This document shows positions 43,401 to 55,655 of a stretch of 64,000 bases of DNA, one piece after another. Position 1 is the stretch's first letter. Each line of letters opens with the position of its first letter. The translations under genes were made by a program, and so were the position numbers. The stretch spans positions 1,796,921-1,860,920 of the forward strand of contig NC_020168.2 of NCBI RefSeq assembly GCF_000224145.3. The letters run 5' to 3'. The notes under the pieces are model-generated. The model saw nothing but the letters and a program-made list of their open reading frames with translations, ran no database searches and was not told where the DNA came from. The DNA is from Ciona intestinalis. Its lineage: Eukaryota > Chordata > Ascidiacea > Phlebobranchia > Cionidae.

Positions 43401-46234
43401 TTCCTTTTTTTTTCTATCACATCATGTCATCATCTGCATAACCCAAGGTTCCTTAAACTTTTTTTGACGCGACAATGTTATTTGTGAAGAAAATTAGTTT
43501 GTGCTTAAAACATGTCGCAGTAAGTGTTACATTAATAACTAAGATATATAGGCTAAAAAATACATTGGAATAAAAAATAGAAAGTCAAATTTCTTGTCAT
43601 TAACACATGTTTATACCATATATTATCGATTTTTTATTTTCATTTAGGTTGGTGATCGCTCTAATGGCATTCGCTTGATTTCCGGTATGCTTACAGTTAC
43701 AAGAATACACAACTCTGTGTGGTCAGCAGCCTCAATGAGACGCCTGCTTCTCCTATCGAAAGATTACGCAACAAAACGAAGTGCATTCGGTTCATTACTT
43801 AACGACCATCCACTTCACATGCAAACACTGGCAAGGTGACCGAATGAATAATAGATAAATGAAAAGTTTATGTATTATTTATTTACACTCGTATTGTGAG
43901 TAGCAGCATTTAGTTTTAAACTTAATATCTGCAGGTTGTAAGACAAATGTTGTAAATTGTGCATGTTACATCCGCATAACTCATGCAAGATAGAACATAA
44001 GTTACCTACACACTGAATTCCCGCCAATAACTTGCCGCGTGTCGTGATTTCTAACACAACAAACCCAACTAACCCCCAATCAATCCTGCTTTCCATATGT
44101 ACAGAATGGAAATAGAAAGTAGAGCTGCCTTTCTTGTTACATTTGAAGTTGTTCGGTTGTTGGGTTTGATTGAAGTTAAAGAAGGAAGTGAAATAGATAA
44201 TGATATGTTGAGACTATTAACACCGCTTGCAAAGCTCTATACCGCTAAACAGGTGTGATTTACATAAGTGTAGCGAGTTTTATTGCAAAGATTAGGTGTT
44301 CAAACATTTTAACCAAAGTGAAAAATATAACCTGTCAAAAATTGGGCCTTTAACAGAATTCCCTTAGTTTCTAGTTGTAGCTTTGTTCCATACTTTAATA
44401 GCTGCGTTTTGTAATTATTTCACAATTTTTAATGCAAGAAGTGAGTAGACCTAGTATTTTTAAAATAGATACAGGTAATGCAAAATTATGTACATACTGC
44501 AGGCAATTGCTGTTGCATCAGAAGGATTAGAAAGTTTTGGTGGAGCAGGTTATCTTGAAGATACAGGTCTGCCATCATTTCTACGTGACGCGCAAGTGCT
44601 AAGCATATGGGAGGGAACTACAAACGTACTTTCACTTGATACACTTCGAGCTATTGCTAAATCTAAAGGACAGGTTGTGAACAATTTCTATTTGTTTGGA
44701 ATGTGAAAAACATATGCAGATTAAACAAGAAAATAAGATTGTTAGCTCAGTTGTCGCAACTGATCTTCTGGCATAAAAGGTTTTGTTGAAACCAACATTG
44801 CATCTGCCATACGATCAGACTTTTAACTTAATCTTAATTTATTTTAAAATTCAAAGCTATGTAAAATTAAATCCCTTATTTTCATCTACACACTTTTTAG
44901 GTATTATTTATATAGGCTATGTATAGTTAGAGATGGATATGCAGTACTGTCATAATGAGCTTTAATACTAATACTGTCTTTGATACAGGTTCTCAATTCA
45001 TTTTTTCAAAGCGTGAACATCAGGTTATCATCAGTTACAGATTCTGGAAATAAAAATTTGAAAAGCTCAGTTGCCAAAACCAGCATTGCCGCTGGTGATC
45101 TAAGGGCTTTTATAAATCAGGTAACTACAGTATCAGTTTAGTAAAGTAACCTTTTAAATTATTGAGCACGTCATTGGTTATATGGTTTTTTTCATAAAAC
45201 AGCTGTTCTTGTTGTTGTTTTTTTTTGCGATGATCGATTCCACGTATCTTAATTTATAATTTTCATGTTTAATTTAATCTCTTGATTGAAATCAAAACAT
45301 AAGATAAACTTTTAAATTTTAAAATAAACTTTCACTTTTAAAATCACATGTTATAAAGTAAACAACAATTACTTTCCCTTTTTAATGGAAAGCGCTAAAT
45401 CCAAATTGTTTCTAAAACTTTAATTAAATGGTTGCAAATGAACAAATGTGCTTTATTGTACCGTCGTGCCTGCTTACAAGTTACCACATGTGTAACTGTG
45501 GACTTGTGGGTGATTGTTTTTTTTTGTCTTTATGTATGGCTGATGCGTTGGACAACCTGTTTGTGACCACCGAGTTAGAGCAAGTGCCTTTAACTGTCTT
45601 GCTCAAGGACACATATACCAACAGTGGTAGACTCTGTAAAAACTTTGGTTAGAGGCAGACAGCCTTACCATTAGGCAACCACATGAGTTTCACGTACATA
45701 CGGTCACAAATAACGAAATAAACCAGTTTGTTGGTTACTTCTGATTTGTTTTTAAATGAGCTCAATTGACCGTAGTGGTAAAAGGCTTTTTTAAAATTAT
45801 GCTGAAAATACTTGCTTATTCAATAGAACCGGCTTTCTTGTTCTCTTAAATTGATTTTTGTTTCAGACCTCATCTACTGGCCACGATTCTATGTTTTTAG
45901 CAGCGAGAGATTTCTCATACAGTTTATTTCGTATATATGCAGCTGTACTAATGTTGGAACATGCATCATGGTGTGATGCCTCAGCTGGTGATGTTCATGC
46001 AGCAAACATGTAAGATATATAAACTTCTTATGGAAGATTTTATAAAATTACAAAAATTTTATGATATAACTTTAAGTTCTTTTAAAGCATTTTTTCTGGC
46101 TTAATGGATTGAGTTACAGGTGGTGTGGCCAAGATTTGTCTCCAGCAACAACTAATTTGCGGAGCGCAGCGTATACTGACAAAGCAAAAGAACTTAATAG
46201 AGAGCTAGTATATGATTCATATCCAACTTTATAG
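40492..46234 (+). CDS. AidB/ACDH-11-type acyl-CoA dehydrogenase
   Basis: Thirteen exons join in phase into 623 residues: 40492-40570, 40638-40762, 41091-41323, 41630-41782, 42053-42132, 42357-42483, 42748-42925, 43648-43835, 44105-44252, 44503-44673, 44989-45120, 45867-46009 and 46120-46234. Landmarks are [20 protein letters not shown] (about 214-223, FAD/substrate loop), [41 protein letters not shown] and [13 protein letters not shown], whose Glu474 matches the catalytic base of the superfamily. The 600-plus length and these blocks fit the AidB branch (E. coli AidB, C. elegans ACDH-11) and not the ~400-residue beta-oxidation enzymes; the substrate is uncertain, probably long-chain acyl-CoA. 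The N terminus ([16 protein letters not shown]) is basic and lacks acids, so mitochondrial import is plausible. Exon 1 was chosen by phase and an upstream stop, and is least sure. AATAAA at 46265-46270. Confidence 0.88.
43440..43530 (+). mobile_element. Fragment of a CAGGGGTTCTTAAACT-type hAT element
   Basis: CCTTAAACTTTTTTTGACGC in acyl-CoA dehydrogenase intron 7 resembles the left end at 22364-22380. No right end is found. Low-content remnant. Confidence 0.35.
45480..45660 (-). mobile_element. Partial tRNA-derived SINE in an acyl-CoA dehydrogenase intron
   Basis: The tail and body (TATGTATGGCTGATG, TGTGACCACCGAGTTAGAGC, GACACATATACCAACAGTGG) match other SINE copies; the tRNA-like head is lost. 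A family C fragment (ATTATTGAGCACG, 45161-45173) precedes it in the same intron. Confidence 0.6.
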
Positions 46235-46327
46235 TTTTGGGTGTAACAAGAATCGAAAAAATACAATAAACACAGTGCTATAACCATTCCATAAATGGTT
46301 TTAATTAAAGGGATTATAATTAATTAT

Positions 46328-46510
46328 AGTGAGGTGGGGGAAGATGGGACACCTTAGCACAAAAATATCCTGATCGTGTTTTAAACAATTAACAACGGTC
46401 TATGAAAGTCGCAAGGGCAAGGTTTTATAATTCTTTGAATGTTCTTTGTTTACTACCAAAATGTACGAGAAAATAGAATGAAAAGGTGTCCCATCTTCCC
46501 CAGTCCTAAT
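46328..46510 (-). mobile_element. Family A MITE downstream of the acyl-CoA dehydrogenase
   Basis: GAGGTGGGGGAAGATGGGAC opens and TGTCCCATCTTCCCC closes the element; the interior matches the copy at 1251 (ATCGTGTTTTAAACAATTAA). It is one of the best-preserved copies. Confidence 0.8.
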
Positions 46511-49108
46511 ATATATAAACTTTTGGATCTTCAAATTAATTTCTACATTTTTTTAGTTGTTTAAAATTTGCAACAAAATGAAATGTTTGGCCATTATAGT
46601 CTGCTTTATTGTGATTACGTTTTCTCAAGCCAAATATAAACCATAGTTTGATGAAAATAATTCATAAAAAAGATTTGCAAATATTTCATGTATTACTCTG
46701 GGATGGTGTGTTAAACTGTAAACTCACAAATGTGTTTAAGTTGCCTTTGCTTTAAAGGATTTTATAAATTTAACCAACGTTGTTTCTTTTGGAAAATTAA
46801 TAATAATCATACGATGTTGGAAAAAAAAAATTAAAAAGCAAAATACCCAATTTTTACGGCTCCTCATTTAATTATACACAAGAACTTTGTCGACTGAGCA
46901 TGTACGATAGTTAGTACAATTTAAATTAAATAGCCCCTTTACTGCCATGGTCGCCCAATAACAGCAAACATGAGTGTAATTCATTCTATTACAAATAGAA
47001 GTTAAACATCACTACCAGGGAATATAACAGCATTGTCTGTTTATGCATTCGTACATATAAGCATATTGTACAAGAACTAACTAGTAAGCACCCACAAGGT
47101 TTATGAAACTGAACACCTTTGTGAAAATGTTTTAATTTTTGGGCACGTAAGTGGCCATACAGACCATTATTACTCAACTTTTTGCCATGTTCCTTTTCGC
47201 GATTTTTTTTAGGTTTTAAAAAAAATTAAATAAAGCACGGTTAGGTGAGCTTAAAATGCGGTATCTTACATCACAGGTATATTTTCGACGCCGTGGCATA
47301 GTGGTAGTCGCGCCTGCCTCTTGAGGTTACGTGTTTATAAGGTCGTCGGTGGTACTGTAGTGGTTAACTGTGCTTCAGACACGGATTATCAATATTATAG
47401 TTAAAACGATTAATGCATTCAAGTTATATAGTAGAGTGGGGGAGATGGGAATTAAGCACATATTGACCAATATTTCAAAAATCATGATACATGGCGGTTT
47501 TTGGGTGATACCACGAATAAGTACAATAGTAGGGTGGGAGAAGATGGGACACTTTGTCAGACGAGACTTCTTTTTTTCTTCTTACGGACCCCCATTTATT
47601 GATAATCAGAAAAATAAGGTTACAGAATTATTCCACAGTATTATCACGACCTTATGAAACGCCCGTCAAAGCTAATTATTGTTTTTAAATGTTAAAAAAT
47701 GTGTAAAATAAAAACAGTATACTTTGACCAGGTGAAAAAATGCGAAATAGTAAGGTGCTACTTTTTAATGCTCGCCAAATCATAGTAAAGCCGATGATTA
47801 TTTTAGTTTGCGTGTGCGAACGATTAAACTAGTTTCATAGCTTCATAAAACAACCTTGAATTTTGCGTACAGTTTGATTTTCTCCCATAAAACTAGTTTT
47901 AGTTTTGTAAAAATACACTGAGACATAAGCATGAAAAAAATAGACAGGGGTCAATATGACTTTAATTTGAGATAAAAACAACAAAAAATATCGGTTTAAC
48001 GTTATTTATATGAAGTTTACATGGCAAAGAAACTAGCACAGCCTGTTAAACTCGATAGGTTAACTACAAGTTGTAGAATACTGCTAATGTAAATATATTT
48101 CAATTTAGAGTCCCATCTTCCCCCACATTGTAGTTTTGTAAGTTTTCATTGCCAATTTTTGAAAGATTTCCTTTTAATTTAGTAATTTATACCTCAGGGG
48201 TTTTCAACTATAAGATACTGATATGATAAAATGATAATGTTTTAAATATATATATTTGAAATTTGGTTTAATAATACGGCATTAAACTATAATCCTACAA
48301 ACGCATATGATTTTGTAATAACAGAAAATTGTTAATCACTATTAACTAAATTTACATTTTTGCAACAAATTTGCATCAAAATAAATTAAGCGCAATAAAT
48401 GACTGAATTTCATTAAAAGCAAACCTTTCAAAGTTTGACAATAAGAATCTATACTAAATTACAATGTGGGGAAGATGGGACACCAAATTAAAATATTTTT
48501 ATATTAACAGTATTGTGCAACTTGTAGTTAACCCATTAATGGCAAAGGCGAGTTCCCTTTATCTTAGTGTGTGGCCGTTGTAATACTAATCCGTGTCTTA
48601 CATTGTTTTCACATGTTCCTCCAATGCGCCTTATTTGCCCTAAACTGTTTGTGCTTCTTTCGCTCCGACCTTCTTGAACCTATCTAGTCTCCAGCATAAA
48701 GCAGCGAGGAGTATTTGGTTTGTAAGAGCTTAGTATGTTCTATTGTGTTTTAAAAAATCGTTGGTTTAAAGCTGTTTTGATAACACAGGCAGCTTCACTT
48801 GACCACGGTGTTCCAAGAAATGATTTTAGGAAGGTAACACTTATATAGGATTACAGAACTACAAACACTTATACACTTGAAACATTCTCGCCCTTCGGCG
48901 AAATTCTCACCTACGTTTTTATTTACGACAAGGTTCAATTGCGTTCGTTGGCTGCGATAAAGGTGCTATATATATGTATATAGCTTTCTCGACATGCAAT
49001 GTGTATAGATGTTTCTGCATTACCGAGGATAAATCAGCGAAACCACTTAGGGAGCTTACGATCACTTGATAAATATCTTTTATTGTGCAGTTGATTATTA
49101 TCCTTAAA
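46511..49108. other. Repeat-rich spacer before the secreted-protein gene
   Basis: 46511-47280 has no recognised feature. A SINE head fragment (GACGCCGTGGCATAGTGG) lies at about 47288-47350. From 47425 to about 48550 pieces of family B follow in both orientations: a + left end (47431-47520), then a - copy running from the right end (GGTGGGAGAAGATGGGACAC, 47534-47553) to ATCTTCCCCCACATTGTAG near 48115-48133, and a further GTGGGGAAGATGGGACACC at 48466-48484. I see no exon in 48551-49095. GTGCAG at 49085-49090 is a possible acceptor just before the next gene. Confidence 0.55.
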
Positions 49109-52100
49109 ATGCTAGTCTTGTGTCTGTATATTGTGGTTATCTTCGTTGAACAAGTACCTACAGTTGTGTCGAACCAGCAGCATCACTGTCCAGGTTATAC
49201 TGTAGTTCAAAATTTCGGCCCAGATGCGGTCCCAAATTTGACTCAAAATCACACAAGGGGAGCACCGGGTAAAGTTGGAAAAAAAGGACCGAAAGGAGAT
49301 ATTGGGGAAAAGGGAGCTAAGGTTATTGGGAAATAATATTTATTCAACTTTAAGACTTTAACTTTGTGTGTTATACAGGGTGAAGCCGGGATTACTCCAC
49401 ATTACAATGAAATCGGGATATTGAAGCGGCAAGTTGCGCAACTTATGAACCGAATAGGTCGTTTGGATAAATTAAGTTTTATGTTTTGCTGAGGTGGTGG
49501 GGTAAGATGAGACATGGTTATATTCTCTTTCTTGTCACTTTTGGTAATCTTCCCATAATACATACGTAATTACATATATAACCGTAGCCCCGCGGCTCTA
49601 AACAAAGCGTTGTTAATGGATAAAACACGATTAGGAAATATGAGACTGCGGGGTACTAACAGTATCCCATCTTACCCCACGGTACTACATTTAGATAAAG
49701 TCTAAGAATAAAGGTGGGATAAATTCGTAGTACATTGTTCTTCATGAATATATTCGGATTTGAGTAAGGCTTTGCCATCTATGTTGAACAATATATAAGG
49801 GTATATAAGCTACGACCATTTTTTCACATGTCATTTTTTTACAGATATGATGGGAATTCAACATAAATCCTGTGAACATGTGAATGGCACAGAGGTTGAC
49901 TCTGGGTTATATCAGATTAAACCAGGGTCACGACCATTTGTAGCACATTGCAGCTTTAACGAAACGCATCGTAATTTTTGTTACTTACGATGACAAAAAA
50001 ACAAAGATGTTAAAATATTGTTTCCAGGTTTCACTCGCATAGGGCATGACGCCGAAAGTGAAATTCAGGTGTCGTCATGCGAAGACCCACTCTGCTACAG
50101 TCGCAACATTGCTTATGAAGTTTCCATGGCACAGATTGTTGCTTTGATATCGGTCTCACGACACTGTAGACAATTTGTTAAGGTATTTTTAGAAAGCAAA
50201 ACGTGGTAACACGTAAGCGGAACGAGGTGTGTAAAACAGAACACCTTTGTTAAATACATAAATGAATGATGAAACTTTCCTTATCCTCCCGTGGCAGGAA
50301 AATGACAGTCTGTTTAATACACCTCGTGCCAGCTTACGAGTTACCATGTATGTTACTTAGTAAGCGATTATTGTTTGTTCGATTTTATTCATTTTTTTAT
50401 GTATGGCTGATAATCTAAAGCCATTAGTGGAGCATTTGAGCCTTATACTTATATAGAGCCTTATACTTATACCTCTAGATTAGAGACAGGCAATAATGGC
50501 TATAAGTTTTATTCATTCTTATATAGTAGGGTGGGGGAAGATGAGACACTTTGTCAGACGAGACTCTTTTTTAATTTTCTTTTTACGGACCCCCATTTAA
50601 TGATAATCAGGAAAATAAGGTTACAGAATTATTCGACAGTATTATCACGACCTTATAAACCGCCCGTCAAAGCTGATTACTGTTTTTAAATATTAAAAAA
50701 TATGTAAAACAGAAACAGTATACTTTGAACACGTAAAAAAGTGCGAAATATTAAGGTGCCCTTTTTTAATGCTCGCTAAATCATAGTAAAGCCAATGATT
50801 TTTTTAGTTTGCGCGTGCAAACGATTAAACTAGTTTCATAGCTTCATAAAACAACCTTAAATATTTCGTACAGTTTGATTTTGTCTCATAAAACTAGTTT
50901 TAGTTTTGTAAAAAAACACTGAGATATAAGCATGAAGAAAAGAGGCAGCGGTCAATATGACTTTAATTTAAGATAAAAACAACAAAAAATATCAATTTAA
51001 CGGTATATATATAAAGTGTACATGGCAAAGAAACTAGCACAACCTGTTAAACTCGGTAGGTTAACTACAAGTTGTAGAATACTGCTAATGTAAATATATT
51101 TCAATTTAGAGTTCCATCTTCCCCCACATTGTAGTTTTGCATGTTTTCATTGCCAAACTTTGAAAGATTTACCTTTAATTTAGATAATACTTTGAAAATA
51201 TATTCGAAATTTGGTCATTTGCACTTGGTGTTAATTTATAAGAAGGGGCTTGTGCCAAAAACAGAGTAGTAATACCCAATTTGTAGCAAAAATAAAAACT
51301 TTATCAATAGTTATAATCAATTTTCTGTTAATACAAGTTCATATACATTTGTAGGATACAATATTTATCCATTGATGTTCGAACATTACCCATTGTTGTT
51401 GTAACAATACCAATTGTTATGCAATAATATAATGTATAGGTAACATGTTAAAAACTATAGCGGTAGGGCAAGAAAAAGAATGTTTAGACCTAATTTTCAA
51501 AGCGTACAGTGTTATTTTGTGTTATTTACGTATATTCCTATTTATAAATACACTTAATTATGGGGGCCCAACCTGGTCAAAATACAACACGAAAAAGGAA
51601 TTTTATGCATTAAGTTGTATTATTTTTATATCACAAGTTGTATTACTTTTAGATCTTAATCTCAGAAAAAAATAATTTTACCCTACAACTTGAATTAATT
51701 TTATGTTAAGACTTGAATCATTTTTACGCTACGACGTGAATTATTTTTACGTTACGACTTGAATTATTTTTACGTTACGACTTAAATTAATTTTACGCTA
51801 CGACTTGAATTATTTTTACGTTACGACTTGATTTATTTTTACGCTACGACTTGAATTAATTTTACGCTACGACTTGAATTATTTTTACGTTACGACTTGA
51901 ATTAATTTTACGCTACGACTTGAATTATTTTTACGTTACGACTTGAGTTATTTTTACGCTACGACTTGAATTAATTTTACGTTACGACTTGAATTATTTT
52001 TACGTTACGACTTGAATTAATTTTACGTTACGACTTGAATTAATTTTATATCCGGTAAAATCGCTCATGCGTTTCAAAATTCCGGGCGTAAACTAAAAAC

Positions 52101-54855
52101 ACTACAATTGTTTTTAAATCAAGGAGAGAACAAAATATAGTGGCTAAGTATTATTTTTCTCAATTTTACTTCGATATTAGGTAAATTTTTACGAAGATAT
52201 GGCCTACTCTTACCGTATAGGTTTCGTTGCCAGGTACTTGCTAAGTTAAAAAGAGTTAACAAGTAAAATCACGCAATTTGCAAGCAAAAATGCAGCTTAT
52301 AGCTATATTATGTTATACCCTATATGTTTTAAGGTTATGCATTTTTGTTTATATTTTTGTAGTTTAAACATGTTCCTTTATGTTTTGGTTGGTATACTTG
52401 ATAGTTTCTGTTTTTATTCTTTTATCGGTAGAATGTTTAATAAAAGTACATTATTTATGAAAGGTTTATTATTGTGCTAACNNNNNNNNNNNNNNNNNNN
52501 NNNNNNNNNNNNNNNNNNNNNNNNNNNNNNNACGGTATATATATAAAGTTTACATGGCAAAGAAACTAGCACAGTCTGTTAAACTCGGTAGGTTAACTAC
52601 AAGTTGTAGAATACTGCTAATGTAAATATATTTCAATTTAGAGTCCCATCTTCCCCCACACTGTAGTTTTGCATGTTTTCATTGCCAAACTTTGAAAATT
52701 TACTTTTAATTTAGTAATTTATACCTCAGGGGTTTTCAACTATAAGCTACTGATATAATAAAAAGATAAAACTTTGAAAATATATTCGAAATTTGGTCAT
52801 TTGCACTTGGTGTTAATTTATAAGAAGGGGCTTGTGCCAAAAACAGAGTAGTAATACCCAATTTGTAGCAAAAATAAAAACTTTATCAATAGTTATAGTC
52901 AATTTTCTGTTAATACAAGTTCATATACATTTGTAGGATACAATATTTATCCATTGAAGTTCGAACATTACCCATTGTCGTTGTAACAATACCAATTGTT
53001 ATGCAATAATATAATTTATAGGTAACATGTTAAAAACTACAGCAGTAGAGCAAGAAAAAGAATGTTTAGACCTAATTTTCAAAGCGTACAGTATTATTTC
53101 GCGTTGTTTACGTGTATTCCTATTTATAAATACACTTAATAATCAAAATTAACAATGATTTCAAACTGTCCCATCTTATCCTGTGTGTTTTCGAATTTGT
53201 AAAATTTCACTTGTTGTGCGGATAGTTAAATAACTCCTCGTATGTATTATTATATTTTAATAAATTGTTGTCAATTAATAAAGGAATGATAGTACTAATT
53301 CGTGGTATTAACCAAAATCCGTCATCTATTTTGATTTTGGAAATATTTGCCAATTTGTGCTTAAGTGTCCTATCTTCCCCCATTGTACTATACTATCATC
53401 ACACCTAAAAACGACTTGTTTGTTATTTGATTCAGCAAATTTCTTTATTTCCAGTATCGATGCAGAGGTTCAGTTCTCAACTCGGGAACTCCTTTTGCCG
53501 GTTGGAAGTCACGTGACGGATTAAATCAACACAACTGGGGAGGCACCTCAAGAACTGGATGGTGTGCCTGCGGTGAATCGGGTAGGTGTTTACGATTTCT
53601 TTTGTTGATGTACACATAGTAAGTTGGAGTAATATGGTACATATGTCCTATATTACCCCACACTATTATATAGTACTGTAGGAAAAGATGGGACACCTTA
53701 AGCACATATTATCTAAGTATCCTGATCGAGTTTTCAATAATTAACAACGGTCTATGGGAGTCGTGAAGATACAGTTACCAAATAGGACAGGAAAATGGAA
53801 TGAAAAGTGTCTCATCTTGCCCCACCCTAATGTATGCTTAATTGCAAAATTGAATGTGCGATTATCACACCGGACCGTTACTACTATATTCGGCTGATTA
53901 TTTGGCAATTATTGAGCACGGTAGTGGTCATATAGATCCTTTTTCGTCGAAGAGTTGTTCTTGGCTTTGTTGTTACTGATAGGGTGTTCTTTTTCCGCAC
54001 TTATCCTAATTCACAATTCTAGCATTTTTCTTTAATCTCTTGATTGAAATCAAATCGTAATATATATTTATAATTTTTAGACTAAATTTTGAAATTTAAA
54101 ACCACACAATTAGCATGTGTGCACCGAAGCGTAGACGAGTGCCTTTTTCTTATCGGTATCTTTGGTATAAACACCGCGTCTATCGTTTCTTCGCTCTTTT
54201 AGTTTACCGCTCGCAATAAATCATTATGCAGCCGCCACAATATAAATAATATTAACTTCTAACATTACCTATAATACTGCGTGATTACGGTTTATCCAAG
54301 TTCACAAAAACAAACGTCTTTAAGCGACGACAAGGTTAACTATAGTATAAGTTTACATGTCAACACATGGTACAGGAGTTGTACAAAGCGTATTCACACA
54401 TATTCTTTACCAAACTTTCAATCCTTGCACGTCTTAAGTTTAATGTGTTATAATACACTTATAAATGCATTCTATCTACTGCTCCACAGTCACCAATGGC
54501 GACTGAAACCTGCTTTGTTGGTTACTTTTGATTTGTTTTTGGTCGATCTCAGTCGACCATTGTAGTGATAGGGTTAATTAATACTATGCTAATTAGTTTA
54601 TACCGTGCTCATGCATTAGATCTGTGATCTCCTGTTTTGATTTAGACGCAATACTGGTTATTGTTTACAGGGACATGTCTAGATAGAACGAAGAAGTGTA
54701 ATTGTGACGACAACTCGTCAAGCACAGCGGATGAGGGTTATTTGACAAACAAGGCATTATTGCCGGTTACTGCAGTCATGTTTGGGGATGCAACAGCTCC
54801 AAGCGAAGCAGGCTGGCATACTGTTGGTCCTTTGGAATGCTGGGGACGAAATTAA
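49109..54855 (+). CDS. Small secreted protein: collagen stretch, fibrinogen-like part, CNTNAP-like cysteine-rich end
   Basis: Six exons join in phase into 294 residues: 49109-49321, 49379-49457, 49845-49970, 50028-50182, 53455-53581 and 54671-54855. A signal peptide (MLVLCLYIVVIFVEQVPTVV) is followed by nine Gly-X-Y triplets (about 51-77), which continue exactly across the exon 1/2 junction and so support that weak GTTATT donor. Next come EIGILKRQVAQLMNRI, a possible trimerising helix, and SCEHVNGTEVDSGLYQIKPG with CSF, like the start of fibrinogen-related domains. Residues 173-294 (YRCRGSVL, NWGGTSRTGWCACG, CNCDD, LLPVTAVMFGD, VGPLECWG) resemble the segment between laminin-G domains in contactin-associated proteins. 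It may be an extracellular or immune-type recognition protein; function unknown. Intron 4 (3.3 kb) is filled with repeats. Confidence 0.8.
49488..49690 (-). mobile_element. Diverged family A MITE
   Basis: GGTGGTGGGGTAAGATGAGAC near 49493-49513 and the inverse GTATCCCATCTTACCCCACG at about 49663-49682 mark the ends. It lies in intron 2 of the secreted-protein gene, directly after exon 2. Confidence 0.6.
50217..50425 (-). mobile_element. Partial tRNA-derived SINE with tail
   Basis: An ATGAATGA run, then CCTCGTGCCAGCTTACGAG, TTACCATGTATGTTACTT and TATGTATGGCTGATAAT follow the order of the SINE copies at 62350-62689 and 63613-63990. The head is missing and the middle is diverged. Confidence 0.6.
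51673..52049 (+). repeat. 23-bp minisatellite, about 16 units
   Basis: The unit contains GACTTGAATTATTTTTACG followed by TTAC. A variant has GAATTAATTTTACGCTAC. The two variants alternate in part without a fixed rule. The first units (51673-51730) are the most diverged. There are no spacers between units, so it is a simple tandem array. It is inside an intron, close to an N gap. Confidence 0.9.
52482..52531. other. Assembly gap (50 N)
   Basis: Separates two duplicated parts of family B in intron 4 of the secreted-protein gene. Confidence 0.99.
53669..53835 (-). mobile_element. Family A MITE, slightly shortened
   Basis: GTAGGAAAAGATGGGACACC and the inverse GTGTCTCATCTTGCCCCACC mark the ends; the interior has the shared ATTAACAACGGTCTATGGGA block. 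Immediately upstream (about 53618-53665) a 50-base hairpin with AGTAATATGGTACATATG and ATATTACCCCAC looks like a minimal relative. Confidence 0.65.
53900..54650 (+). mobile_element. Family C repeat without an inserted MITE
   Basis: From TATTGAGCACGGTAGTGG to GATCTGTGATCTCC, this copy parallels 4120-5154 (TTTTTCGTCGAAGAGTTG, CTCCACAGTCACCAATGGC). At the place of the MITE in 4911 it reads AATACTATGCTAATTAG, an empty site. It lies in intron 5 of the secreted-protein gene. Confidence 0.65.
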
Positions 54856-55655
54856 ACATTTCATTTGCACATTGCTCACGTTTTTCATATCGAATTTAAA
54901 CTGTACAGTTGTCTTGCTGCTGGTGCCTCATATCGTAGTAGTACTAACGTTGACTCGTAAATTAATAAGTTTTAAAGTACAACAATCATTTATTAGATAC
55001 TTTAAACATAAGATGCAACTAACCAGCATCTGTATTCTTGTTGTGAACCAAATAATATAACTGTTTGCCACTTTTCACACATGTTTGAAATGTTTCGTTT
55101 AAGATGTTTTTGAAAGGAAACATTGGCATTTATAGCGATCCAACACAGTAGTAAACATTGCTTAATAAGATAAGCTGTTTTCAGATTTATTGTTTCCACA
55201 TTGGTTTACTACAACAAGTCTTATACTGCTGGTAATAGGCGCTTGAATTAAACCTTTATCTTTCTGGCATTTCTTAGTTTATTTTGCATCAGATAAAAGT
55301 ACAACACAACGTAACATAACTTAAGAATATATAGTTAGAATTTTATAACATAAAACTGTAAATAAATGCTACCAGACGCCTTTAAACAACTTACGCCAAC
55401 TATTGCAATGCATTTGCTGTAAAATATACTTGATTAGTGTAACAAACAACAAATACTTGCTTACACATTAGAGCTTTGCTGTCTTGTTGGTATAAAAATA
55501 ATAGGATCACGTGGTAAAGCATTCATGCATAACCGCTTTCACGTTTTGCCGCCGTAGAATGTTTAATATTTTTGTTAAGAACGTTTGAGATACGTCGAAG
55601 GTTGTTTGTTCAATCTGCAAGGTAACAAAGTTAAAGCTACTGTATAATTTTTAAA
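54856..55655. other. Spacer between the secreted-protein gene and TYW2
   Basis: 3' UTR of the secreted-protein gene, with AATAAA at 55361-55366. No exon recognised. The last 100 bases are the TYW2 leader. Confidence 0.4.

Larger units (their letters stand above)
50519..53395 (-). mobile_element. Family B sequences in intron 4 of the secreted-protein gene, with internal duplication
   Basis: A right end (GGTGGGGGAAGATGAGACAC, 50529-50548) begins a - copy that runs to about 51545. After a minisatellite, unique DNA and an N gap, the family resumes at 52532 and ends at the left terminus (CTATCTTCCCCCATTGTACT, about 53370-53389). The parts 50999-51545 and 52532-53125 are duplicates of one another; the second holds about 55 bases the first lacks (near 52714-52770). 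Either two elements or a duplicated/misassembled one. Confidence 0.65.

Noticed and set aside
51673-52049. Possible CRISPR array
   Set aside because: Units are contiguous, with no unique spacers; the context is an animal intron.
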